Below, one piece after another: positions 1 through 5,781 of a DNA stretch of 7,269 nt. The translations under genes were made by a program, and so were the position numbers. How positions within the stretch are numbered: position 1 is the first letter of the stretch; every line of letters begins with the position of its first letter. The stretch comes from an uncultured Collinsella sp. (GTDB lineage: Bacteria > Actinomycetota > Coriobacteriia > Coriobacteriales > Coriobacteriaceae). The DNA lies in assembly GCA_958446785.1 (NCBI GenBank), contig CAUCXP010000075.1, positions 1 to 7,269 of the forward strand, read 5' to 3'. The notes beneath the pieces were generated by a model. The model was not told where the DNA came from. It saw nothing but the letters and a program-made list of their open reading frames with translations, and did no database searches.

Positions 1-302
1 CGGGGCTCGAGCCCGATTGCGTGCTTATGGACGGCAACCCCCTGGGCGCCGTTCCCAACGAGCGCGACGTGGTGAAGGGCGACGCCAAGATTGCCTGCAT
101 CGCCGCGGCGTCCATCATGGCCAAGGTCACCCGTGACGAGATGATGGTCGAGTACGACGCCGAGTATCCTGAGTACCATTTGGCCGAGTCAAAGGGCTAC
201 GCGAGCCCCGAGCACATCGAGGCGATTCGCAAACATGGACTTTCTCCGCTGCACCGTGTGAGCTTTTGCGGAAACTTTCTGCAGACTGAGCGCCTTTTTT
301 AG
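1..302 (+). CDS. rnhB: Ribonuclease HII, C-terminal part (5' end outside window)
   Basis: RNase HII cuts the RNA strand of RNA-DNA hybrids and starts removal of single ribonucleotides misincorporated in DNA. Only the last 99 residues are present; the reading frame starts at base 3 and stops with TAG at 300-302. The sequence shows family blocks in the expected order: LMDG, with an Asp that fits the third acidic metal ligand; IAAASIMAKVTRD, the conserved helix ending in the fourth acidic ligand; then SKGYASPEH and GLSPLHRVSF, the C-terminal substrate-binding blocks. The first two catalytic acids lie upstream, outside the window. The family more often has HKGY or NKGY, so SKGY is a small variation. 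rnhB next to yraN is a common bacterial arrangement. The identification is firm; whether the missing half is intact cannot be seen. Confidence 0.93.
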   Translation, partial: GLEPDCVLMDGNPLGAVPNERDVVKGDAKIACIAAASIMAKVTRDEMMVEYDAEYPEYHLAESKGYASPEHIEAIRKHGLSPLHRVSFCGNFLQTERLF

Positions 303-350
303 GCCAATTGTGAAGATAGGGACCTTAAGGGTTCCATAAACTTGCTGGTA

Positions 351-395
351 GGGGCCGTGTGCAACGCCATTGTTGCATGCGGCCCCTCATTTGTC
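351..395 (+). terminator. Strong hairpin after rnhB, possible intrinsic terminator
   Basis: Bases 351-365 (GGGGCCGTGTGCAAC) pair with 372-386 (GTTGCATGCGGCCCC) in a 15-bp stem with two G-U wobbles and a six-base loop (GCCATT). The stem starts 48 bases after the rnhB stop. What follows is TCATTTGTC, which is only partly T-rich, so this is an imperfect intrinsic terminator. It would separate rnhB from the yraN operon. Alternatives are an mRNA-stabilising hairpin or a bidirectional structure. Confidence 0.5.
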
Positions 396-399
396 GGCA

Positions 400-421
400 T
401 TTGGTTTGCTTTTGGTTTGCT
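400..421. repeat. Perfect tandem 11-bp repeat upstream of yraN
   Basis: TTTGGTTTGCT occurs twice with no gap, at 400-410 and 411-421, within a locally T-rich stretch of an otherwise GC-rich region. It lies between the rnhB hairpin and the yraN start. It could be a protein-binding site, part of an unrecognised promoter region, or simple slippage. No convincing -35/-10 pair was found here. Confidence 0.6.
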
Positions 422-478
422 TCCAGTACTTACCCGCATGAAACCTGCCCTCATTATCGAGGCAATGCAGAGAGCGGG

Positions 479-485
479 AAAGGAG
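479..485 (+). promoter_or_regulatory. Ribosome binding site deciding the yraN start
   Basis: AAAGGAG lies five bases before ATG 491. The frame is open upstream to a GTG at 359, but that codon lies inside the hairpin and lacks a Shine-Dalgarno sequence. The next ATG at 509 also lacks one. This site therefore fixes the start at 491. Confidence 0.8.
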
Positions 486-490
486 ACCCC

Positions 491-976
491 ATGTGTGCCG
501 CAGCCAAAATGAGCAAGACGCAGCAGCTCAAGGAACGTTGGGAAGAGGGGGAGCTCGATTGCGGGTCGATCACGCCTGAGTTTATCAAGGGGCTCAGTCC
601 TCGCGAGCTCGGTATGCTGGGCGAGCTTATCGCAATCGATTACTTTAACGAGCGCGGCTATACATTGCTGGAACAAGGCTTTCGATGCTCGGAGGGCGAG
701 GCCGACCTGGTGCTGCTTGATGAGCTCGACGATGTGGTGGTGATGGCCGAGGTCAAGACCAGGCGTGTTGCGCTGGATTGCGACACGCGGGTGTTTCCCG
801 AGGAAGCGGTGAATGCCCAAAAGCAGCGGCGCTATCGTCGCATTGCGAGTTGCTATCTCATGGAGCATTATCCGCTCAAAGCGATCCGCTTCGATGCCGT
901 GGGCGTCACCATTCGCGGCGGGCATATCGCCGAGATCGAGCACCAGTACAACGCGTTCGATTGGCAGGTGTCGTGA
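491..976 (+). CDS. yraN: YraN/UPF0102 family endonuclease-like protein
   Basis: The product is 161 residues and belongs to the UPF0102 family, which has a restriction-endonuclease-like (Holliday-junction-resolvase-like) fold and no settled function. The conserved core is visible in order: the GELIA helix at residues 44-48, SEGEADLV at about 68-74 (usually GEIDLI; Asp72 is the likely metal ligand), and AEVKTR at about 86-91 (the E-x-K half of a PD-(D/E)xK active site). A basic KQRRYRRI segment follows at 111-118. Typical members are near 120 residues; this one has about 35 extra N-terminal residues, rich in Lys, Glu and Trp, with no recognised domain. The start at ATG 491 rests on a good ribosome binding site. 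Its stop TGA shares a base with the comM ATG, so the two are probably translationally coupled. That neighbourhood suggests a role in DNA processing, but this is inference. Confidence 0.9.
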   Translation: MCAAAKMSKTQQLKERWEEGELDCGSITPEFIKGLSPRELGMLGELIAIDYFNERGYTLLEQGFRCSEGEADLVLLDELDDVVVMAEVKTRRVALDCDTRVFPEEAVNAQKQRRYRRIASCYLMEHYPLKAIRFDAVGVTIRGGHIAEIEHQYNAFDWQVS

Positions 977-2499
977 TGGCGTTCGAAACCTTTGCCGTTC
1001 ACGCAGCCTGTATCCGCGGCGTTGAGGCGATTCCCGTCACGGTCGAGGTTTCGCTTGCGGGCGGCATCCCGGGCATCCAGATGCTCGGCATCCCGAGTAT
1101 GGAGGTCATGGAGTCGCGCGGGCGCATTCGCTGCGCGATGCGCTCTGCCGGATTCGAGATCCCACGCTCGGGCATTACGGTCAATCTGGCGCCGGGCGAT
1201 ATCCGAAAGACCGGTAGCGGCTTTGATCTGCCGATAGCCATTGCGGTGCTTGCAGCCGACGGTCAGATTCCCCGTGACAATCTCGACCGTTGCCTCATTG
1301 CCGGCGAGCTCGGCTTGGATGGCACGGTGCTTCCTGTCAAGGGCGAGGTGGCGTTCCAGCTGCTGGCTCGCGATATGGGGCTGTCTTTTATCGCCGGCAG
1401 GTCCGACCAACATGTTCCGCTTGCGGGGGTCGACTGCGGTTTTATTGATCATCTGTCTCAGCTTGCCCGCGGTATGGGCGAGGCGGCTCGGCATTATCTG
1501 GATTCCGAGGGCGTGGAGGCCACCTTTGAGCCCGAGCTCGATTATGCCGACGTGTTGGGGCAGGAGGTCGCCAAGCGCGGCATAGCGCTTGCGGCGGCAG
1601 GGGAGCTGGGCTTGCTTATGATCGGGTCTCCGGGATCGGGCAAGACCATGCTTGCGCGCCGCATGACGGGTATTTTGCCCGAGCTTTCCGTTGAGGATCA
1701 GCAGGAGGCACTGTGCATCCATTCGGTCTTGGGTGAGAACATCGATGGGCTGCTTGCGGGGCATCGGCCGTTTCGATGCCCTCATCACAGCATTTCGACA
1801 GCGGGCCTTATTGGCGGAGGACGCCCTGTGCATCCGGGCGAGATCAGCCTTGCCCATGGCGGCGTGCTCTTTTTGGACGAGCTTGCCGAGTTTCCCACCG
1901 GTGTGCTGCAGACGCTCAGGCAGCCTATCGAGCGCGGCTATGTCAGGATCGTGCGCGTCGATGGCGCCTTTACGTTTCCCTCGCGCTTTCAGCTGCTTGC
2001 GGCGAGCAATCCCTGCCCCTGCGGCTTTTTGGGCGATCGCGAGGTTCCGTGTCGTTGCTCGGCATCGATGGTAGAGCGCTATCGGTCCAAGCTGCGCGGT
2101 CCCTTGGCCGACCGCATCGACCTGATGATCGACGTGACCCGCCCCGATCCGCAGGTGATTATCGAGGGCGCTGAGGGCATGTCGTCGGCCGAGCTGCGCG
2201 ACTACGTTGTCCGCGGTAGGGCTTTTCGTGTCTGGCGCGAGTCCCGTATGGACGATGCGGATGCCGAGGCCGAGGACGATGAGTCACGGTCCATTGACGG
2301 TGTCGTGTCGACCTTTGCACTCGACGAGGCCGCCGAGAAATGCGTGCTCGGCCTGTCGAAGCGCACGCATCTCACGGGGCGCGGCATCGTGCGTCTGGTT
2401 CGCATCGCGCGCACGATTGCCGATGTCGCCGAAAGTGAGCGGGTGACGCAAGATCATGTGCTCGAGGCGGCGATGTATCAGGGACGGAGGGATCAGTGA
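976..2499 (+). CDS. comM: ComM/YifB family Mg-chelatase-like AAA+ ATPase
   Basis: The product is 507 residues, the usual family length. In Vibrio cholerae and others, ComM is a hexameric helicase that promotes branch migration when transformed DNA is integrated. An N-terminal ChlI-like domain (about 1-190) contains SMEVMESRGRIR and TVNLAPGDIRKTGSGFDLPIA. The AAA+ core has Walker A GSPGSGKT at 217-224, RPFRCPHHSIS at 264-274, Walker B VLFLDE at 297-302 and sensor-1 Asn345. Paired cysteines CPC (347-349) and CRC (359-361) may bind zinc. ADRIDL at 378-383 is the arginine-finger region. The C-terminal domain (about 445-507) keeps the RIARTIAD block. An acidic linker lies at about 424-438. The frame is open upstream to 778, but the ATG at 976 matches the family N-terminus and forms a TGATG junction with yraN. 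It has only a weak upstream AGG, which supports coupling. Confidence 0.94.
   Translation: MAFETFAVHAACIRGVEAIPVTVEVSLAGGIPGIQMLGIPSMEVMESRGRIRCAMRSAGFEIPRSGITVNLAPGDIRKTGSGFDLPIAIAVLAADGQIPRDNLDRCLIAGELGLDGTVLPVKGEVAFQLLARDMGLSFIAGRSDQHVPLAGVDCGFIDHLSQLARGMGEAARHYLDSEGVEATFEPELDYADVLGQEVAKRGIALAAAGELGLLMIGSPGSGKTMLARRMTGILPELSVEDQQEALCIHSVLGENIDGLLAGHRPFRCPHHSISTAGLIGGGRPVHPGEISLAHGGVLFLDELAEFPTGVLQTLRQPIERGYVRIVRVDGAFTFPSRFQLLAASNPCPCGFLGDREVPCRCSASMVERYRSKLRGPLADRIDLMIDVTRPDPQVIIEGAEGMSSAELRDYVVRGRAFRVWRESRMDDADAEAEDDESRSIDGVVSTFALDEAAEKCVLGLSKRTHLTGRGIVRLVRIARTIADVAESERVTQDHVLEAAMYQGRRDQ
2486..2490 (+). promoter_or_regulatory. Ribosome binding site for dprA
   Basis: GGAGG lies inside the end of comM, eight bases before ATG 2499 and five before GTG 2496. 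Both starts are in the same frame, and the spacing allows either. ATG 2499 is preferred because it repeats the TGATG stop/start overlap seen at the yraN-comM junction. Confidence 0.7.
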
Positions 2500-3431
2500 T
2501 GGGTGAGGCCCGCTATGAACTGCATCCCGGGGATGCGTTGTATCCAGATACCTTTTTGGAGCTCTCTGATGTACCCCAGACGCTCTATGTGCGTGGCGAC
2601 CCTGCCGCACTGTCGACTCCCGCGCTCTCCATTATCGGCGCTCGCAAGGCCTCGCCGTACGGCCTTGCCGTGGCAGAGCTGGCCGCGAAAGTTGCGGTCG
2701 AGGCGGGGGTGACGGTGGTCTCGGGCGGCGCGGTCGGCTGCGACCAGGCCTCGGGTTGGGCCGCGGTCAATGCTGGTGGTAAACATGTCATGGTGTTGGG
2801 GACAGGCGCCGATGTAGTCTACCCGCGCTCGAGCGCGGGTCTTATCGCGCGCACGATCGATACGGGCGGCGCGGTCGTGTCCATCTCGCCTTGGGGTATG
2901 GGACCGCGCAAGTTTGCCTTCCCGCGGCGCAATCGCGTGATCGCTGCGCTGTCGCAGGCGCTCTTTGTATCGGAGGCCGGCATGCCATCCGGGACGTTTT
3001 CTACGGCCGAGGCCGCCATGGACTTGGGGCGCGAGCTGCTTGCCGTGCCGGGCTCCATTTTGTCTCCCGAGTCGCGCGGTACCAACTACCTTATTGCTAA
3101 CGGTGCCTGCTGCATTATCGACGAGGAGTCCATCGAGGTGGCTATCTCTCGCATATACGGCACCCTGCGCTACTCGCGCCCTGATGCGCCCGGTATAGCC
3201 GACCTGGATGTCACGCAGCAGACCGTGATGCATGCGCTCATCGCCTCGCCGCTCAAGGTCGACGACATCGCGGCACTCGTCTCGCTCGATGCCGTCGGCG
3301 TGCTCAAACTTCTGGGATCGCTCGAACTCGAGGGCCTCATCGAGCGCATGATGGATGGAAGGTATGCGCCCTCCAAGTTTGCCCTTCACGCCCAGACGCC
3401 CTTCGGTCACAATGGAAAACGTGTCAATTAG
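2499..3431 (+). CDS. dprA: DNA processing protein DprA (Smf), short form with altered motifs
   Basis: DprA binds incoming single-stranded DNA during natural transformation and loads RecA on it. It acts in the cytoplasm and is widespread even in non-competent species. The product is 310 residues. It begins almost at the Rossmann-like core and lacks the N-terminal SAM-like domain of many homologues, which run near 360-380 residues. Visible motifs: IGARKAS at 46-52 (usually VGSR; Arg49 kept), SGGAVGCD at 75-82, VLGTGADVVYP at 99-109, FPRRNRVI at 141-148 (the ssDNA-binding block), SGTFSTA at 164-170 and LAVPGSI at 181-187, with GTNYLIANGA following. A C-terminal winged-helix domain (about 240-290) ends in LEGLIERMMDGRYA. 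Two motifs differ from the common family pattern: SG-A-GID--AH becomes SGGAVGCDQASGW, and the Glu of SE-P-G is Ser in SISPWG. It follows comM with a one-base overlap and trmFO follows 14 bases later. Confidence 0.93.
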   Translation: MGEARYELHPGDALYPDTFLELSDVPQTLYVRGDPAALSTPALSIIGARKASPYGLAVAELAAKVAVEAGVTVVSGGAVGCDQASGWAAVNAGGKHVMVLGTGADVVYPRSSAGLIARTIDTGGAVVSISPWGMGPRKFAFPRRNRVIAALSQALFVSEAGMPSGTFSTAEAAMDLGRELLAVPGSILSPESRGTNYLIANGACCIIDEESIEVAISRIYGTLRYSRPDAPGIADLDVTQQTVMHALIASPLKVDDIAALVSLDAVGVLKLLGSLELEGLIERMMDGRYAPSKFALHAQTPFGHNGKRVN

Positions 3432-3436
3432 AAAGG
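3431..3436 (+). promoter_or_regulatory. Ribosome binding site deciding the trmFO start
   Basis: GAAAGG, starting at the last base of the dprA stop codon, lies nine bases before ATG 3446. An in-frame TTG at 3440 would be only three bases away, too close, so ATG 3446 is chosen. Confidence 0.65.
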
Positions 3437-3445
3437 TGTTTGCAG

Positions 3446-4783
3446 ATGCTGTTTGATCAGGTGACGGTTATCGGTGGCGGTCTGGCGGGATCGGAATGTG
3501 CGATTCAGCTGGCAGATCGCGGGTTCGCCGTAAAGCTGTGCGAGATGCGCCCGCAGGTGAGCTCCCCGGCCCACCATACCGATCACTTGGCGGAGCTCGT
3601 CTGCTCCAATTCGTTTAAATCGACCCGTCCGGACTCTGCGGCGGGCTTGTTAAAGGCCGAGCTTGAGCGCATGGGCTCGGTCTTGCTCGATTGTGCCCAT
3701 CGCGCGGCCGTTCCTGCCGGCGGCGCCCTGGCAGTTGACCGTGTTACATTCTCCGAGCTCGTCGAGGCCGAGGTTGCCGCCCGCCCCAATATCGAGGTCG
3801 TCCACGGTGAGGTCACCCAGATTCCCGAGGGCCATGTGGTTATCGCCGCGGGCCCCTTGTGCTCGCCGGCATTGAGCGAGGAGGTCATGAAGCTTGTCGG
3901 TGGTGACGCCCTGGCGTTCTTTGACGCGGCCGCCCCGATTGTCGATGCCTCCACGCTCGATATGGACGTGCTGTTCTCGCAGTCGCGCTACGAGGAGCAG
4001 GGGAGTGGCGACTATCTCAATGCCCCACTCAACAAGGAAGAGTACGAGGCCTTTATCGAGGCGCTCACCACCGCCGATCGCGTGGTGCTCAAGGATTTTG
4101 AGGGCGGGGACCTGTTCCAGGCCTGTCAGCCTGCCGAGGAGGTCGCGCGCACGGGCAAGGATGCCATCCGTTTTGGTGCCATGAAGCCCGTTGGACTCAC
4201 CGACCCGCGCACCGGTCGCCGTCCTTGGGCGGCGATTCAGCTGCGCGCCGAGAACAAGGGGAAGACGGCCTATAACCTGGTTGGTTTCCAGACCAACCTG
4301 ACCTTCGGCGAACAGAAGCGCGTCTTCCATATGGTTCCCGGCCTGGAGAACGCCGAGTTCTTCCGCTACGGCGTCATGCACCGCAACACCTTTGTCGATG
4401 CGCCGCACGTGCTCGACGGCACCTTTGCCGTGCCCGGCACGAGCGTGCGTCTTGCCGGCCAGATTACCGGTACCGAGGGGTACATGGAGGCCGTGGCGAC
4501 GGGTCTGCTCGCCGCGCTCAACACCTATGCCGAGGCTATCGGTGTCGCGGGCGTCGAGCTTCCGCGCGAGGGCGCCCTGGGCGCGCTTGTGGGGTATGCG
4601 ACCGATCCGGCTACGGTGGGCTATCAACCCATGCACGTCAACTTTGGTCTTGTGCCGCCACTCGAGGACGGTAAGCGTCGCCGCAAGCGCGATCGTTACC
4701 AGGCCTACGCGGATCGCGCCCTCAAGGCCCTGGACGCCTATCTCGAAACGCGCTCCGATCTGTTTGGAGGCGAGAGGTCATAG
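3446..4783 (+). CDS. trmFO: Folate/FAD-dependent tRNA (uracil-54-C5)-methyltransferase TrmFO
   Basis: TrmFO makes 5-methyluridine at position 54 of the tRNA T-loop, using methylenetetrahydrofolate as carbon donor and reduced FAD. The product is 445 residues, close to the family norm. The N-terminal FAD-binding motif is VIGGGLAGSE at 8-17, followed by CEMRP at 32-36 and HHTDHLAELVCSNS at 43-56. Cys53 aligns in position with Cys53 of the Bacillus subtilis enzyme, and Cys227 in ACQPAEE with its Cys226. Further family blocks are IRFGAMKPVGLTDPRTGRRP (241-260), YNLVGFQTNLTFGEQKRV (276-293) and FFRYGVMHRNTF (305-316), with GQITGTEGYMEA at 338-349. Small variations: PAE where PIE is usual, and PWAAIQLR where PYAVVQLR is usual. 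The gene lies between dprA and a Xer recombinase gene as in Firmicutes, but without topA. The paralogue GidA/MnmG is excluded by length and by these TrmFO-specific blocks. Confidence 0.96.
   Translation: MLFDQVTVIGGGLAGSECAIQLADRGFAVKLCEMRPQVSSPAHHTDHLAELVCSNSFKSTRPDSAAGLLKAELERMGSVLLDCAHRAAVPAGGALAVDRVTFSELVEAEVAARPNIEVVHGEVTQIPEGHVVIAAGPLCSPALSEEVMKLVGGDALAFFDAAAPIVDASTLDMDVLFSQSRYEEQGSGDYLNAPLNKEEYEAFIEALTTADRVVLKDFEGGDLFQACQPAEEVARTGKDAIRFGAMKPVGLTDPRTGRRPWAAIQLRAENKGKTAYNLVGFQTNLTFGEQKRVFHMVPGLENAEFFRYGVMHRNTFVDAPHVLDGTFAVPGTSVRLAGQITGTEGYMEAVATGLLAALNTYAEAIGVAGVELPREGALGALVGYATDPATVGYQPMHVNFGLVPPLEDGKRRRKRDRYQAYADRALKALDAYLETRSDLFGGERS
4766..4770 (+). promoter_or_regulatory. Ribosome binding site for xerC, points to an ATA start
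   Basis: GGAGG in the last codons of trmFO lies nine bases before ATA 4780, an ideal distance. No ATG, GTG or TTG in the xerC frame lies at a usable distance downstream; the first is GTG at 4894. The site therefore argues that translation starts at or very near 4780. Confidence 0.6.
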
Positions 4784-5700
4784 CCTTTGACCTGTATGAT
4801 GCCGTCGACTCGTTCATTGCCTACATTGCACGCGTCGAAGGACTCGCCCCCAATACGGTAACCGCCTACGCCTCGCGGCTCGAGCGCTTCGCCGTGTGGT
4901 GCGACCGCGAGGGCGTCGACGCTCGCGCCGCCGACGTGCGGACCGTTCGCTCCTATTTGGCCGAGCTGTCGCGTGGCCAGGTGGCGGCTCGGACCCTTGC
5001 GGCACACCTGTCTGCCATTCGCTCGCTCTATCGGTGGATGGCTGCCGAGGGAATCGTTGAGGGCGATGCGGTCTCGGCGATATCCTCACCCAAATTGCCG
5101 CGCGATCTTCCCGGTGTGCTGACGACCCGGCAAGTCGAGTCGTTGCTCAAGGCCCCCGACACCTCGACGCCTGCGGGGCTGCGCGATGCGGCGATGCTCG
5201 AGCTGCTCTATGCCTCCGGCGCGCGAATCTCTGAGCTCGCGGCGCTCAACGTGGAGTCTATTGGTTGGTCCGAGCGAACGCTGCGACTTTGGGGCAAGGG
5301 GAGCAAGGAGCGTATCGTGCCCCTGTATCGGCGCGCTCTCGAGGCGACCCGCCGCTATATTGAGGAGGGGAGGCCACAGCTCCTTGTGCAGGCAAAGCGT
5401 TTCGATAGTGCGAACGGCGTGCATCCGCTGTTTATCTCGGCGCGCGGAAACCGCATGAGTGCCGCCATGCTCAGGAGGCGGTTCCATATGCTTGCGGCAC
5501 TTGCCGGTATTCCTGCCGACATCGCCCCGCATGCGATGCGCCACACCTTTGCGACCGACCTGCTCGAGGGCGGCGCGGATCTGCGCTCGGTTCAGGAGCT
5601 GCTGGGGCATGCGAGCTTGTCCACGACGCAGATCTATACGCATCTCACGCCCGATCGGCTTAAGCGCGCCGTGAGTCAGGCCCACCCCCGCGGCGAGTAG
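4780..5700 (+). CDS. xerC: Xer-type tyrosine recombinase (XerC/XerD family), probable ATA start
   Basis: Xer recombinases resolve chromosome dimers at dif sites at the division plane. From ATA 4780 the product is 306 residues, close to the roughly 298 of E. coli XerC and XerD. The N-terminal SAM-like core-binding domain (about 5-90) includes FIAYIARVEGLAPNTVTAY; the first 38 residues would be lost if the first standard start (GTG 4894) were used. The catalytic set is complete: Arg149 (ASGARISEL), Lys173 (WGKGSKERIVPL), His251 and Arg254 (PHAMRHTFATDLL), His277 (LLGHASLSTTQ) and nucleophile Tyr286 (IYTH). SPKLPRDLP at 103-111 is typical of the Xer interdomain linker. The symbol xerC rests on position (trmFO-xerC-rpsB, like codV in Bacillus); XerD is not excluded by sequence alone. 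ATA overlaps the trmFO TAG stop (ATAG), implying coupling. CTG at 4792 is a weaker alternative start. The stop is doubled (TAGTAG). Confidence 0.93.
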   Translation: MAFDLYDAVDSFIAYIARVEGLAPNTVTAYASRLERFAVWCDREGVDARAADVRTVRSYLAELSRGQVAARTLAAHLSAIRSLYRWMAAEGIVEGDAVSAISSPKLPRDLPGVLTTRQVESLLKAPDTSTPAGLRDAAMLELLYASGARISELAALNVESIGWSERTLRLWGKGSKERIVPLYRRALEATRRYIEEGRPQLLVQAKRFDSANGVHPLFISARGNRMSAAMLRRRFHMLAALAGIPADIAPHAMRHTFATDLLEGGADLRSVQELLGHASLSTTQIYTHLTPDRLKRAVSQAHPRGE

Positions 5701-5710
5701 TAGAAGGGCC

Positions 5711-5737
5711 CCGCACCGCACCGAGGTGTGTGGTTTT
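5711..5737 (+). terminator. Weak intrinsic terminator candidate after xerC
   Basis: CCGCAC (5711-5716) can pair with GTGTGG (5728-5733) with one G-U, and TTTT follows at 5734-5737. An alternative stem, CGCAC with GTGTG around a CGAG loop, uses the same bases. The stem is short and the T-run brief, so some read-through into rpsB is possible. Confidence 0.35.
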
Positions 5738-5769
5738 GATTGCGGGTTGGCAGGAAGAGGCAATCCTGC
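5738..5769. repeat. Two overlapping inverted repeats across the rpsB promoter
   Basis: GATTGC (5738-5743) and GCAATC (5760-5765) flank the -35 box. GCAGGA (5750-5755) and TCCTGC (5764-5769) nearly fill the spacer up to the -10 box. Both are perfect 6-bp arms. They could form an operator, or a small hairpin in read-through RNA from xerC, but arms this short can arise by chance. Confidence 0.35.
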
Positions 5770-5775
5770 TATCAT
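5747..5775 (+). promoter_or_regulatory. Sigma-70-type promoter for rpsB-tsf
   Basis: TTGGCA (-35, 5747-5752) and TATCAT (-10, 5770-5775) are separated by exactly 17 bases and lie about 140 bases before the rpsB start. Transcription would begin near 5782. This is the best promoter match seen in the window and fits the high expression expected of rpsB and tsf. Confidence 0.7.
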
Positions 5776-5781
5776 TCATCA

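Noticed and set aside
778..975. 66-codon upstream extension of comM
   Set aside because: It overlaps conserved yraN in another frame and looks unlike any ComM N-terminus. ATG 976 gives the usual length and a TGATG junction.
868..1857. 329-codon open frame on the minus strand inside comM
   Set aside because: Antisense to the well-supported AAA+ core. It has no family motifs or ribosome binding site and is Arg/His-rich, as GC-rich shadow frames usually are.
2493..3410. 305-codon open frame on the minus strand inside dprA
   Set aside because: It mirrors almost the whole dprA gene and has an unlikely His/Arg-rich composition with no motif.
3650..4636. 328-codon open frame on the minus strand inside trmFO
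   Set aside because: Antisense to conserved TrmFO sequence with no recognisable domain; explained by high GC and few stop codons.
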